64,000 nt of DNA from the NCBI GenBank assembly GCA_963558185.1, contig CAUWFE010000001.1:1-64000 (forward strand), written 5' to 3'. The notes beneath the pieces were generated by a model. That model had not been told where the DNA came from, ran no database searches, and saw only the letters and a program-made list of their open reading frames with translations. The translations under genes were made by a program, and so were the position numbers. This DNA comes from UMGS1663 sp963558185. GTDB taxonomy: Bacteria > Bacillota > Clostridia > TANB77 > CAG-508. Every line of letters starts with the position of its first letter. The stretch's first letter is position 1. Of the stretch, positions 17,322-26,529 are shown piece after piece.

Positions 17322-18431
17322 ATGGAAAATGAAAAAACTTTTGAGGAGTTATATAACGAATCTCTAAAAGAAAATAAAAAATTAGAAAAGATAGTAACAG
17401 GTAAAATTATAAGCATTACAGAAAAAGGAGAAATCTTTGTAGATATTGGCTATAAAGCAGATGGAATCATACCAAAACAAGAATATTCTTCTGATGAAAA
17501 TGCAAATCCAAAACAAGAATTAAAAGTAGGAGATGAAATTACAGCACAAGTTTTAAAACAAAATGATGGCTTAGGAAATGTGCTATTATCATATAAAAAA
17601 ATTAAACAAGCTCAAATCAAAAAAGAATTAGAAGCTAAAATAAAAAATAACGAAATTTTTGAAGAAAAGGTAACAGACATAAATGAAAAAGGTTTAATAG
17701 TAAAAATAGGAGAAAATAGAATATTTATTCCATTTTCATTATCAGCAATTTCAAAAAATGAGGAACCAAAAGACTATATAGGAAAAACTGTAAAATTTAG
17801 AATTACAGAATATGATGCAAAACTAGGAAGAATAATAGGTTCTATAAAAAATATAAAAGAAGAAGAAAAAAACAAAAAACTTGAAAAATTTTGGAATGAA
17901 GTAGAAATTGGAAAAAAATATAAAGGAATAGTTACAAGTTTGAGTTCATATGGTGCATTTGTAGACCTAGGAGGAGTTCAAGGACTTTTACACATTTCTG
18001 AAATGTCTTGGGATAGAAATACAAAACCAGAACAAATTTTAAAACAAGGTCAAGAAATAGAAGTTACAATAATTGAACTAGATAAAGAAAATAAAAGAAT
18101 AAAATTAAGCTATGGAGAAAAAGGACCAAATCCTTGGAATGACATAGATGTTAAATATCATATTGGAGATATTGTAAAAGTAAAAATAGTAAAATTAATG
18201 AATTTTGGTGTGTTTGCGGAATTAGAACCAGGAGTGGAAGGTTTAGTACATATTTCGCAAATATGTGAAAGAAAAATTGCAAAACCAGAAGAAGAAATAC
18301 AAGAAAATGAAATTGTTAATGCAAAAATAATTGATATAGATAAAGAAAATCAGAGAATAGAGCTTTCTATAAAAGAATTAGAAGGAACAAGTAGTGAATA
18401 TAGAGAAAATACAATGAGGAAGGAAGATTAA
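17322..18431 (+). CDS. rpsA: 30S ribosomal protein S1-like protein, four S1 domains
   Basis: Four S1 RNA-binding repeats at about residues 22-95, 107-180, 194-265 and 282-357; the last two match best (YKGIVTSLSSYGAFVDLGG and VKIVKLMNFGVFAELEPG, each with GL(L/V)HIS). In many Clostridia this gene follows cmk as an IspH-S1 fusion; here the IspH part is absent and lies in the glycolytic operon. The ATG at 17322 has AAGGA 9 nt upstream, whereas the ATG at 17313 would abut it. 369 residues. Confidence 0.92.
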   Translation: MENEKTFEELYNESLKENKKLEKIVTGKIISITEKGEIFVDIGYKADGIIPKQEYSSDENANPKQELKVGDEITAQVLKQNDGLGNVLLSYKKIKQAQIKKELEAKIKNNEIFEEKVTDINEKGLIVKIGENRIFIPFSLSAISKNEEPKDYIGKTVKFRITEYDAKLGRIIGSIKNIKEEEKNKKLEKFWNEVEIGKKYKGIVTSLSSYGAFVDLGGVQGLLHISEMSWDRNTKPEQILKQGQEIEVTIIELDKENKRIKLSYGEKGPNPWNDIDVKYHIGDIVKVKIVKLMNFGVFAELEPGVEGLVHISQICERKIAKPEEEIQENEIVNAKIIDIDKENQRIELSIKELEGTSSEYRENTMRKED

Positions 18432-18432
18432 A

Positions 18433-20244
18433 ATGATAAATGATAAAATTAGAAATATAGCAATAATCGCACACGTAGACCATGGAAAAACAACATTAGT
18501 AGACAGTTTATTAAGACAAAGCCATGTATTTAGAGAAAATGAACAAGTAGCTGAAAGAGTTATGGATTCAAATGATCTAGAAAAAGAAAGAGGGATAACT
18601 ATTCTTTCTAAAAACACATCTGTACTATATAATGGAATAAAAATTAATATAGTAGATACACCAGGTCACGCAGACTTTGGTGGAGAAGTAGAACGTGTTT
18701 TAAAAACTGTTGATGGAGTAGTATTATTAGTAGATGCTTTTGAGGGTCCAATGCCTCAAACAAGAGAAGTATTAAAAAAATCATTAGCATTAAACTTAAA
18801 ACCAATAGTAGTAATAAACAAAATAGATAGACCAGGTTCTAATCCAGAAAAAGTAGTAGATAAAGTTATAGAATTATTTATTGAACTTAACGCAAGTGAT
18901 GAACAATTAGACTTCCCAGTTATTTATGCATCAGCAAAAAATGGAATTGCAAAAATGAGTTTAGATGAAGAATCAGATAATATTAGTTGTATATTTGATA
19001 CAATTATAAAATATATTGCACCACCACAATGTAACACAGAAGGAACAATGCAAATGTTAGTTTCTAATATCGACTATGACGATTATTTAGGAAGGATTGC
19101 AATAGGAAGAATAGAAAGAGGAAGCATAAAAGCAAATATGCCTATTGCAGTATGCAAACAAGATAAAACAGCTCAAGGAAGAATTGCAAAATTATTCACA
19201 TATCAAGGTTTAAAAAGAGTAGAGGTAGAAGAAGCACAAGCAGGAGATATAGTTGCTTTATCAGGAATAGCAGATATAAATATTGGAGATACAATTTGTG
19301 ATATGAATAATCCAGAAAAAATACCATTTGTAGATATAGATGAACCAACAGTATCTATGACATTTAGTGTAAATAATGGTCCTTTTGCTGGAAAAGAAGG
19401 AAAATTTATTACATCAAGACATATTCGTGACAGATTAATGAAAGAATTAGAAAGAAATGTAAGCTTAAGAGTAAAAGATACAGAATCAGCAGATAGCTTT
19501 GAAGTTTGTGGCCGTGGTGAATTACATTTATCTGTATTAATTGAAACAATGAGAAGAGAAGGTTTTGAATTATTAGTTTCTCGTCCAAAAGTTATCATAA
19601 AAGAAATTGACGGTGTGAAATGTGAACCAATGGAAAATTTAGTAGTAAATGTACCAGATGATTCAATAGGAACAGTTATAGAAAAATTAGGAAGACGTAA
19701 AGCAGAAATGGTAAATATGGAACCAGCAGAACTAGGTCATACAAAAATTGAATTTAAAATTCCAGCTCGTGGTTTAATAGGATATAGAACAGAATTTTTA
19801 ACAGATACAAAAGGTACAGGAACAATGAACTCTACATTTGAAGGATATGAACCATATAAAGGAGAAATACAAGCAAGAACAAGAGGAGTATTAGTTGCAT
19901 TTGAACAGGGAACTTCTATTACATATGGACTATACAATGCACAAGAAAGAGGAGAACTTTTAATTGGTGCAGGTGTGGATGTATATGAAGGTATGATAGT
20001 AGGTATAAACTCAAGAAATGAAGATATTGCTATAAATGTATGTAAAGAAAAACATTTAACAAATACAAGAGCTTCAGGTTCAGATGATGCATTAAGATTA
20101 GTACCACCACTACAATTGTCATTAGAAAAAGCAATTGAATTTATAGCAGAAGACGAACTTGTAGAAGTAACACCAAAAAATATTCGTTTAAGAAAGAAAA
20201 TATTAGATTCTAAAGCAAGAGAAAGGGCAGCAAGAAGCAAATAA
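18433..20244 (+). CDS. typA: Translational GTPase TypA/BipA
   Basis: A ribosome-associated GTPase of the EF-G family acting in stress adaptation and 50S assembly. G motifs AHVDHGKTTL (about 10-19), the switch-I RGITILSKNT, DTPGHADFGGE and NKIDRPGSNP. EF-G-like domains III and V follow, then the BipA C-terminal domain. The length of 603 residues is typical. It starts 1 nt after rpsA. Confidence 0.97.
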   Translation: MINDKIRNIAIIAHVDHGKTTLVDSLLRQSHVFRENEQVAERVMDSNDLEKERGITILSKNTSVLYNGIKINIVDTPGHADFGGEVERVLKTVDGVVLLVDAFEGPMPQTREVLKKSLALNLKPIVVINKIDRPGSNPEKVVDKVIELFIELNASDEQLDFPVIYASAKNGIAKMSLDEESDNISCIFDTIIKYIAPPQCNTEGTMQMLVSNIDYDDYLGRIAIGRIERGSIKANMPIAVCKQDKTAQGRIAKLFTYQGLKRVEVEEAQAGDIVALSGIADINIGDTICDMNNPEKIPFVDIDEPTVSMTFSVNNGPFAGKEGKFITSRHIRDRLMKELERNVSLRVKDTESADSFEVCGRGELHLSVLIETMRREGFELLVSRPKVIIKEIDGVKCEPMENLVVNVPDDSIGTVIEKLGRRKAEMVNMEPAELGHTKIEFKIPARGLIGYRTEFLTDTKGTGTMNSTFEGYEPYKGEIQARTRGVLVAFEQGTSITYGLYNAQERGELLIGAGVDVYEGMIVGINSRNEDIAINVCKEKHLTNTRASGSDDALRLVPPLQLSLEKAIEFIAEDELVEVTPKNIRLRKKILDSKARERAARSK

Positions 20245-20258
20245 GATATGAGGTAATA

Positions 20259-20855
20259 ATGGACAAAGAAGAATTATTAAAAGTAAAAGAACAAGCACTA
20301 CAAGAGCATATTCCTATTATAATGGACGATACATTAGAAGTAATAGATAAAATATTAAGTAAAAAGAAACCAGAAAAAATATTAGAAATTGGAACAGCTG
20401 TTGGATATTCGGCAATGTGCTTTAGTGAATATTTAAGTAAAAATGGAAAAATAGATACAATAGAAAGAGAAGAAGAAAGAGTAAATCAAGCTAAAGTAAA
20501 TATAAAAAATGTTGGAGTAGAAGATAAAATAAACATTTTATTTGGAGATGCTGTCCAACTACTTCCAACAATAAATGAAAAATATGATGTAATATTTATT
20601 GATGCAGCTAAAGGAAAATATCCATTTTTCTTAAAAGAAGCCTTACGCTTATTAAATGACAAAGGGCTTATTTTAGCAGATAATATTTTATATAAAGGAT
20701 ATGTTATGAGTGATTATAATAAACATAAGCAACGAACAGCAGTAAGAAATTTAAGAGAATATATTCATGAAGTAACACAAAATAATGAATTAGAAACACA
20801 AATATTAGAAGTTGGCGATGGGCTAGCAATTACACAAAGAAAAGATGTCTTTTAA
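20259..20855 (+). CDS. SAM-dependent O-methyltransferase (YrrM-like)
   Basis: SAM-binding motif ILEIGTAVGYSA (about 42-53), acidic motif TIERE, and metal and substrate residues in IFIDAAKGKY and ADNILYKG. The 198-residue length fits the cation-dependent O-methyltransferase family; some relatives (TrmR) methylate tRNA uridine. It begins 15 nt after typA. The stop codon lies inside a strong terminator hairpin. Confidence 0.85.
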   Translation: MDKEELLKVKEQALQEHIPIIMDDTLEVIDKILSKKKPEKILEIGTAVGYSAMCFSEYLSKNGKIDTIEREEERVNQAKVNIKNVGVEDKINILFGDAVQLLPTINEKYDVIFIDAAKGKYPFFLKEALRLLNDKGLILADNILYKGYVMSDYNKHKQRTAVRNLREYIHEVTQNNELETQILEVGDGLAITQRKDVF

Positions 20856-20908
20856 AATGACATCTTTTCTTTGTGTAGTAATAAAGTTTTTTTGAAGGAA
20901 AACTTTAT
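20832..20908. terminator. Double hairpin between converging genes
   Basis: A perfect 18-bp stem (20832-20849 with 20859-20876) spans the methyltransferase stop codon. A second stem, ATAAAGTTTT (20881-20890) with AAAACTTTAT (20899-20908), follows. They separate the plus-strand operon from the minus-strand regulator and probably terminate transcription from both sides. Confidence 0.7.
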
Positions 20909-20972
20909 GTAGTAGATAATTATTGAATCTAAGATTTACTAAATTTATATTAATAAATCTTAAATACACTTT

Positions 20973-21368
20973 TTAGCCTATACTTGTATTTTCATCTTTT
21001 AAAAGTAATATGAAATCTTTATTAGCATCAATCAATTTTACAATCATATTTATTTGAGAACTAGACAGTTCTTTTTTATCATTTAAAAGTCCCATTGAGT
21101 TTAATTTAGAATGAATCATAGCAATGGAAGTATTAGGTCCTATATTTTCTAAAGTTTCTCTATTATCAGTTAAACCTAGTAAATAATCTGTTGATACATG
21201 GAAGAATTCAGCCATTTTTACAACAATTTCTATTCTAGGTTTTCTTTCACCACCGATATAACGTGAAATAGTTACATTAGTAATGCCAATGCTTTTGGCT
21301 AATTCAATTTGTGTAATATCATTTTCATCCAATAATTCAAGTAACCTTTTTACAAATATTTTATTCAT
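20973..21368 (-). CDS. XRE-family transcriptional regulator
   Basis: An N-terminal helix-turn-helix of the Cro/C1 type covers about residues 5-62: ITQIELAKSIGITNVTISRYIGGERKP, then FFHVSTDYLLGLTD. The C-terminal half (about 70-131) is unrecognised and may bind a ligand or dimerise. GGAGG precedes the ATG on the minus strand. It is a single gene in the same direction as the deacetylase upstream of it. Its targets are unknown. Confidence 0.9.
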   Translation of the reverse strand: MNKIFVKRLLELLDENDITQIELAKSIGITNVTISRYIGGERKPRIEIVVKMAEFFHVSTDYLLGLTDNRETLENIGPNTSIAMIHSKLNSMGLLNDKKELSSSQINMIVKLIDANKDFILLLKDENTSIG

Positions 21369-21493
21369 AATAAATCCTCCATTAACAGATAGTATAAATT
21401 TTAACCTTATTATAATACAAAAAATGTAAAAAAAGGAAAATATTACCTAAAATATAAAAAAATATTTTGATTTAACATATAGGAAAAATTTGA

Positions 21494-22304
21494 CTATTTA
21501 TTTGGTAATATATCATAAAAGGTTTTAAATACATAACCTTGTTCTTTTAAATAAATAATAGAATCTTCTAAAGCCTCATAAGATTTACTTACATCTATGG
21601 TATCATGCATTAATATAACTAAAGAATTTTTCCCTTTAACTGTTTTCTTTAAATTATTTAATAATTCATTTTTTGAATATAATTTAATAGAATCACTATT
21701 AAGAGCATTCCAATCAATATAAGCATAATTGTTTTCAGCTAAATATTTTTTACACAATTTTTTTTCATTATAGTATTGAGGCGAAGTAGAGCCATTCGGA
21801 AAACGAAATATATGAGAAGAATAATTAGGTACATTAATTGCTTCTGAAATAGCTAAATCAGTTTTATATATTTCATTTAAAAAACTATCCTTATTTGAAT
21901 ACAATAAATGATTTTTATGTGAATAACCATGATTAGCTATAAAGTTTCCTTCTTCATATGCTCTTTTTACAATATTAGGAAATTCTTTAACACGATAGCC
22001 GATGACAAAAAAGCTAGCATGAATTTTTTGAGATTTTAAAATATCCAAAATTTTAGGAGTAGCAATTTTTGTAGGACCATCATCAAAAGTAAGAAATGCA
22101 ACTTTTTCATCACTTTTATAAATATTATCTAATTTTTCTTGTAAATTTTCTGTTATATTAGAATTAGCTAATAAATAACCGAGAAGAACATAATTTAAAA
22201 GGTATGCACATATGTAAAAGATATGAAAGCAAGCTGCCTAAAATAGTTAAAAGAATAATAAGAAATATAAAATGTACCCATAAACTTTTGTATAAATTAT
22301 TCAT
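21494..22304 (-). CDS. Membrane-anchored polysaccharide deacetylase (NodB), read through a +1 frameshift
   Basis: NodB enzymes remove acetyl groups from peptidoglycan or other amino sugars. The catalytic domain shows the metal/base motif FLTFDDGPT, the second metal motif NHGYSHKNH, RFPNGS and VILMHDT. Its frame has no start codon before the TFDDG motif. The only well-placed start is the ATG at 22302-22304 (preceded by AGGTGAT), which encodes a membrane anchor (about 10-30) and reaches an in-frame CGG at 22181-22179. Skipping the C joins it to the NodB frame, giving 269 residues. The segment just before the shift reads well in both frames, so this is the least certain of the five cases. Confidence 0.7.
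22178..22181 (-). other. Putative +1 recoding site (CGG T), codon 42 of the deacetylase gene
   Basis: On the minus strand TCT TCT CGG TTA becomes TCT TCT (c) GGT TAT TTA. The upstream frame stops four codons after the CGG; the downstream frame runs 228 codons through the whole NodB domain. Confidence 0.6.
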
Positions 22305-22357
22305 TATATCACCTATTTTAATTTATGATAAAATTACAAGAAAAATGCAAAAATGTA

Positions 22358-22386
22358 TTGATAAATTTTACAAATACATATAAAAT
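22358..22386 (+). promoter_or_regulatory. Promoter of murT
   Basis: TTGATA (22358-22363), 17 bp, TAAAAT (22381-22386). The expected transcript start near 22393 rules out the ATG at 22392 and supports the ATG at 22419. Confidence 0.6.
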
Positions 22387-22418
22387 AAAACATGAAAACA
22401 AAAAGAAAGGATACAAAA

Positions 22419-23795
22419 ATGAAAACAAAAAAAGGATTAAAATTTTATATAGTATTATACATTGCTAAAATGTCAAGAATAGCATTAAAATTAATAGGAA
22501 GAGATGCAACATATTTCCCAGGAAAACTAGCAGTAACTCTTTGCCCAGACTTTTTAGGTAGAATAGATAAACCTAAAACAATTATAGGAGTTACAGGAAC
22601 AAATGGAAAAACAACAGTATGTAACATGATAGAAAACGCATTAAAAGAAAATGGATATGATTTTATAGATAATCATTTAGGTTCAAATATAAACTCAGGA
22701 ATTGCAACAACACTTATAGAAGGTTCAAACTTAAAAGGAAAACAAAAAAAAGACTTAGCCGTATTTGAAATAGATGAAAGAAGTGCAGTAAAAGTATATC
22801 CATATATAACACCAACGTATTTAGTATGTACAAATTTATTTAGAGATTCACTAAAAAGAAATGCACATACAGAATTCATTTCAAACATGTTAGATACAAA
22901 TATTCCAAAACAAACAAAATTAATATTAAATGGAGATGACTTAATAGTAAGTAATTTAGCAAAAGAAAATCAAAGAGTATATTTTGGAATAGATAGATTA
23001 GAAACTGACACAGATAAATGTGAAAATATTGTATGCGACATGGTAAGTTGTCCTATTTGTGGAGGAAAATTAGAATATGATTTTGTAAGATATAATCATA
23101 TAGGAAGAGCACATTGCACAAAATGTGAATTTAGCTCACCAAAAATAAATTATGAAGTAAAAAACATAAACTTAGAAAAAATGAAAATGGAATTACAAAA
23201 TGGAGAAGAATATGACTTGATAAATAACAATATAATAAATATATATAATATGTTAGCAACAATATCAGTATTAAAAGAAATAGGACTAAATAAAGAGCAA
23301 ATAAATGAATCACTTAAAAAGCAAAAAATTGTAGATACTCGATATAGTAAAGAAAAAGTAAACAACATAGAAGTAATAACACATTTATCAAAAGGTATGA
23401 ATCCAATTGCGTGTTCTAGAGTTTTTGATTATGTAAGAAAAGAAAAAGGAAAAAAAGCTGTATTTATATTACTAGATGATTTACATGATGCAGCACATTC
23501 TTCAGAAAATATTGCATGGCAATATGATACAGACTATGAATTTTTAAATGATGAATCAATAAAACAAATACTAATAGCAGGTGCACGATATTTAGATGGA
23601 ATAGTTAGACTACAAATGGCAGGAATTCCAAAAGAAAAAATAACAGCCAAAAGAGAAGAAACATCATTAATAAATGACTTAAAATTAGAAGGAATAGATA
23701 AAGTATTCATTTTACATGATTTATATGCAATAAACCTTAAAAATAAAATTAAAGAACAAGTAATAGAAAAAATAAAAGGAGAAGAGTCAAAATGA
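22419..23795 (+). CDS. murT: Lipid II isoglutaminyl synthase, MurT subunit
   Basis: Mur-ligase-fold subunit that activates the D-Glu carboxyl of lipid II for amidation. ATP-binding motif GVTGTNGKTT, the Cys4 zinc ribbon (CPICGG ... CTKCEF), and a C-terminal DUF1727 domain with DDLHDAAHSS and WQYDTDYEF. Chosen start: ATG at 22419 after GAAAGGA, giving 458 residues. It overlaps the GatD-like gene by 4 nt, as expected for a MurT-GatD complex, but that partner lacks its catalytic residues. Confidence 0.93.
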   Translation: MKTKKGLKFYIVLYIAKMSRIALKLIGRDATYFPGKLAVTLCPDFLGRIDKPKTIIGVTGTNGKTTVCNMIENALKENGYDFIDNHLGSNINSGIATTLIEGSNLKGKQKKDLAVFEIDERSAVKVYPYITPTYLVCTNLFRDSLKRNAHTEFISNMLDTNIPKQTKLILNGDDLIVSNLAKENQRVYFGIDRLETDTDKCENIVCDMVSCPICGGKLEYDFVRYNHIGRAHCTKCEFSSPKINYEVKNINLEKMKMELQNGEEYDLINNNIINIYNMLATISVLKEIGLNKEQINESLKKQKIVDTRYSKEKVNNIEVITHLSKGMNPIACSRVFDYVRKEKGKKAVFILLDDLHDAAHSSENIAWQYDTDYEFLNDESIKQILIAGARYLDGIVRLQMAGIPKEKITAKREETSLINDLKLEGIDKVFILHDLYAINLKNKIKEQVIEKIKGEESK

Positions 23796-24598
23796 GTTTA
23801 GAAACTAAAATGAAAGGAACTATGGATATAGATTTAGACGATTATTGTAACTTTGAGAGCCATGACAAAAAAATAGATGAAAATAAACAGGAAAAAGACT
23901 TAAATATAGAAATATTATTTCCAGAATATTGTGGATATTTTGGAGATGGACAAAATATGAGATATTTACAAAAATGTATTCCGCAAGCAAATTTTATAAA
24001 AACATCATTAGATGAAATTCCGTATTTTGCAAATAATAATGTAGATCTTATTTATATGGGAACCATGACAGAACACACTCAAGAAAGAGTTATTCAAAAA
24101 TTACTTCCATATAAAGAAAAAATAAAGCAAATGATAGAAGAAAAAGTAAATATGTTATTTACAGGAAATAGTATAGAAATATTTGGAAAATATATAGAAA
24201 AAGAAAATGGAGAAAAAATACAAGCACTAGATATATTCCCTATATATGCTAAAAGAGATATGATGAACAGACATAATAGTTTATTTATAGGTAAATATGA
24301 AGATACAAAAATAGTAGGATTTCGTAGTCAATTTACATTTGCTTATGGAAATAATGATAATTGTTACTTTTCAAAAGTAGAAAAAGGAATAGGCTTAAAT
24401 CCAGAATCTAAGTTAGAAGGAATAAAAATTAACAATTGTATAGCAACATATCTTTTAGGACCTATTTGTATTTTAAATCCAGAATTTACAAAGAAAATAT
24501 TAAAAAATATGGGAATAGAAAATGTAAAATTAGCTTTTGAAGAAGATACAAAAAAAGCATATACACAAAGGTTAAAAGAATTTGAGAATGTACAATAA
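23792..24598 (+). CDS. GatD-like glutamine amidotransferase subunit, catalytic residues lost
   Basis: GatD supplies ammonia from glutamine to MurT. This protein aligns by eye with GatD over most of its length, for example in the YGNND block and the ATYLxGP..xNPE block. However, the nucleophile Cys of the ICGGYQ motif is replaced in LFTGNSIEIFGKYI, and the His of TYLHGP is Leu (TYLLGP). The residues around IVGFENHGG are also changed (IVGFRSQF). It has an extra N-terminal stretch of about 35 residues. It is intact and in frame, so it may be a structural partner of MurT, with ammonia coming from elsewhere. Confidence 0.8.
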   Translation: MSLETKMKGTMDIDLDDYCNFESHDKKIDENKQEKDLNIEILFPEYCGYFGDGQNMRYLQKCIPQANFIKTSLDEIPYFANNNVDLIYMGTMTEHTQERVIQKLLPYKEKIKQMIEEKVNMLFTGNSIEIFGKYIEKENGEKIQALDIFPIYAKRDMMNRHNSLFIGKYEDTKIVGFRSQFTFAYGNNDNCYFSKVEKGIGLNPESKLEGIKINNCIATYLLGPICILNPEFTKKILKNMGIENVKLAFEEDTKKAYTQRLKEFENVQ

Positions 24599-24660
24599 GT
24601 TACTAGTAAATGGGTTATAAATTAATGTAAATAATGCTTTTAGATACAAGCTTTAAATGA
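24599..24660 (+). mobile_element. Decayed end of a family 2 MITE-like element
   Basis: Starting GTTACTAGTAAATGGGTTAT, the stretch matches the GTTAC end of the element at 55208-55453 and continues through AATGCTTTTAGATACAAGCTTTAAATG (compare GAATGCTTTGCAATATAAG there). The rest of the element is missing. It begins at the stop codon of the GatD-like gene. Confidence 0.55.
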
Positions 24661-24671
24661 AAATAAATAAC

Positions 24672-24700
24672 TTGAAAATAATTTAAAATAATGATAGAAT
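24672..24700 (+). promoter_or_regulatory. Promoter of the rlmN operon
   Basis: TTGAAA (24672-24677), 17 bp, TAGAAT (24695-24700), 36 bp before the rlmN start codon. Confidence 0.55.
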
Positions 24701-24736
24701 AATCAAAGTAAAAATTAATATAGATGAGAGTATAAA

Positions 24737-25762
24737 ATGAAAAATATAAAAGACTATAATTTAGATGAATTAAAAGAAGAACTAAAACAAATGGGAGAAA
24801 AACCATTTAGGGCAGAGCAAATATTTAAATGGATATATTGTGAAAAAGTAAAAAGTTTTGATGAAATGACAAATATTTCTTTAGAACTAAGGGAAAAATT
24901 AAAAGAACAATATACAATGTGTAATTTCAATATTTTGCAAAAACAAGAATCAAAAGATGGAACAAAAAAATATTTATTTGACATATTAGATGGAAATGCA
25001 ATAGAAAGTGTATTAATGGAATATTCTTATGGAAAAACAATATGTGTATCTTCACAAGTAGGATGCAAAATGGGTTGTAAATTTTGTGCATCTACAGGAA
25101 TTCCATTTGTAAGGAGTTTAACTTCTGGTGAAATAGTAGAGCAGATTTTAGCAGTAGAACAAGACACAAATGAAAGAATTTCAAATGTAGTATTTATGGG
25201 AATAGGGGAACCTTTTGACAATTATGATAATGTAGTAAAAGCTATTAATATTATAAATAATCAAAAAGGACTGGCTATTGGAGCAAGACATATTAGTATT
25301 TCAACAAGTGGATTAGTTCCTAGAATATATGATTTAGCAAAAGAAAACATACAATGTACATTGTCAATTTCACTACATGCTACAAATAATGAAAAAAGAA
25401 GTAGTATGATGCCAGTAAATAATAGATATAAAATAGAAGAACTTATTAAAGCATGTAAAGATTATACAAAAATAACAAACAAAAGAATATCTTTTGAATA
25501 TGCACTAGCAAAAGATAATAATGATAATTTAGAAGATGCAAAAGAATTGGTAAAATTATTAAAAGGTATGCTTTGCCATGTAAACTTAATACCAATTAAT
25601 CCAATTCAAAATGGGAGCTTTTCTAAAAGTACAAATGAGAATATAATAAAATTTAGAGATTATTTAAATGAACATGGAATAGTTGCAACAATTAGAAGAG
25701 AATTAGGTTCAGATATTGATGCAGCTTGTGGACAACTAAGAAAGAAGAATTTAAAAGAGTAA
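24737..25762 (+). CDS. rlmN: Dual-specificity RNA methyltransferase RlmN
   Basis: A radical-SAM enzyme that methylates C2 of A2503 in 23S rRNA and A37 of some tRNAs. The CX3CX2C cluster motif is in GCKMGCKFCAS (about 112-122), the SAM region is in MGIGEPFDN, and the C-terminal Cys is in AACGQL. The length of 341 residues is normal. It leads the conserved block rlmN-prpC-prkC-rsgA-rpe. Confidence 0.97.
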   Translation: MKNIKDYNLDELKEELKQMGEKPFRAEQIFKWIYCEKVKSFDEMTNISLELREKLKEQYTMCNFNILQKQESKDGTKKYLFDILDGNAIESVLMEYSYGKTICVSSQVGCKMGCKFCASTGIPFVRSLTSGEIVEQILAVEQDTNERISNVVFMGIGEPFDNYDNVVKAINIINNQKGLAIGARHISISTSGLVPRIYDLAKENIQCTLSISLHATNNEKRSSMMPVNNRYKIEELIKACKDYTKITNKRISFEYALAKDNNDNLEDAKELVKLLKGMLCHVNLIPINPIQNGSFSKSTNENIIKFRDYLNEHGIVATIRRELGSDIDAACGQLRKKNLKE

Positions 25763-25777
25763 TGATAGGAGGAACAT

Positions 25778-26506
25778 ATGAAAGCTTTTGCTAAATCGGA
25801 TATTGGAAAGGCAAGAGATACTAATCAAGATTATTACTATATAGCAGAAGAGGAAAATCCTTTAAAAATATATATATTAGCAGATGGAATGGGAGGATAT
25901 AATGGTGGAGATATAGCAAGTAGATTAGCAACAGCAACCGTTAAAAGCTATATAGAAAGTAATTTTGAAAAAATTCCAAAAGAAAAAGAAGCAATATTAA
26001 AATTAATTGAAAATGCAATGGAATATGCAAATATGGTAGTATATGAAAAATCTAAAGAAGATGAAAATTTACAAGGAATGGGTACTACTTTAGAAGTTTG
26101 TGTAATATATAATAATAAAGTATATATTGGACATATTGGAGATAGCAGAATATATAGAATTAGAAAAGAATTTATAAGAAAATTAACAACAGACCATAGC
26201 TATGTACAAAAATTAGTAAAAGATGGGACAATATCAAAAGAAGAAGCAGAACATCATCCTAAGAAAAACATGTTAATGAAAGCTTTAGGATGTACACCAT
26301 ATGTAGAGCCAGATACAATGGTAAAAGGATTTTTAAAAGGTGATATTTTACTAATTTGTTCAGATGGATTAACGAATATGATAAGCCAAGAGAAAATATA
26401 TCAAATTATTATAGAAAATCAAGAAAATGCTGTACAAAAACTTATAGAAGAAGCAAATAACCAAGGTGGATATGATAATATTACAGCAATAGAGATACTA
26501 AATTAG
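25778..26506 (+). CDS. prpC: PP2C-type serine/threonine phosphatase
   Basis: The cognate phosphatase of the PASTA kinase. Metal-binding motifs: DIGKARDTNQD (N-terminal), LADGMGGYNGGD, GHIGDSRIYR, LICSDGLTN and GGYDNITA. 242 residues, the usual bacterial length. It lies 15 nt after rlmN and 23 nt before the kinase gene, with AGGAGG upstream. Confidence 0.96.
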   Translation: MKAFAKSDIGKARDTNQDYYYIAEEENPLKIYILADGMGGYNGGDIASRLATATVKSYIESNFEKIPKEKEAILKLIENAMEYANMVVYEKSKEDENLQGMGTTLEVCVIYNNKVYIGHIGDSRIYRIRKEFIRKLTTDHSYVQKLVKDGTISKEEAEHHPKKNMLMKALGCTPYVEPDTMVKGFLKGDILLICSDGLTNMISQEKIYQIIIENQENAVQKLIEEANNQGGYDNITAIEILN

Positions 26507-26529
26507 AAAAACAAAGGGAGAGGAATATT

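Noticed and set aside
21494..22048. Short deacetylase starting at the ATG at 22048
   Set aside because: It would lack the TFDDG catalytic motif, which is encoded just upstream in the same frame.
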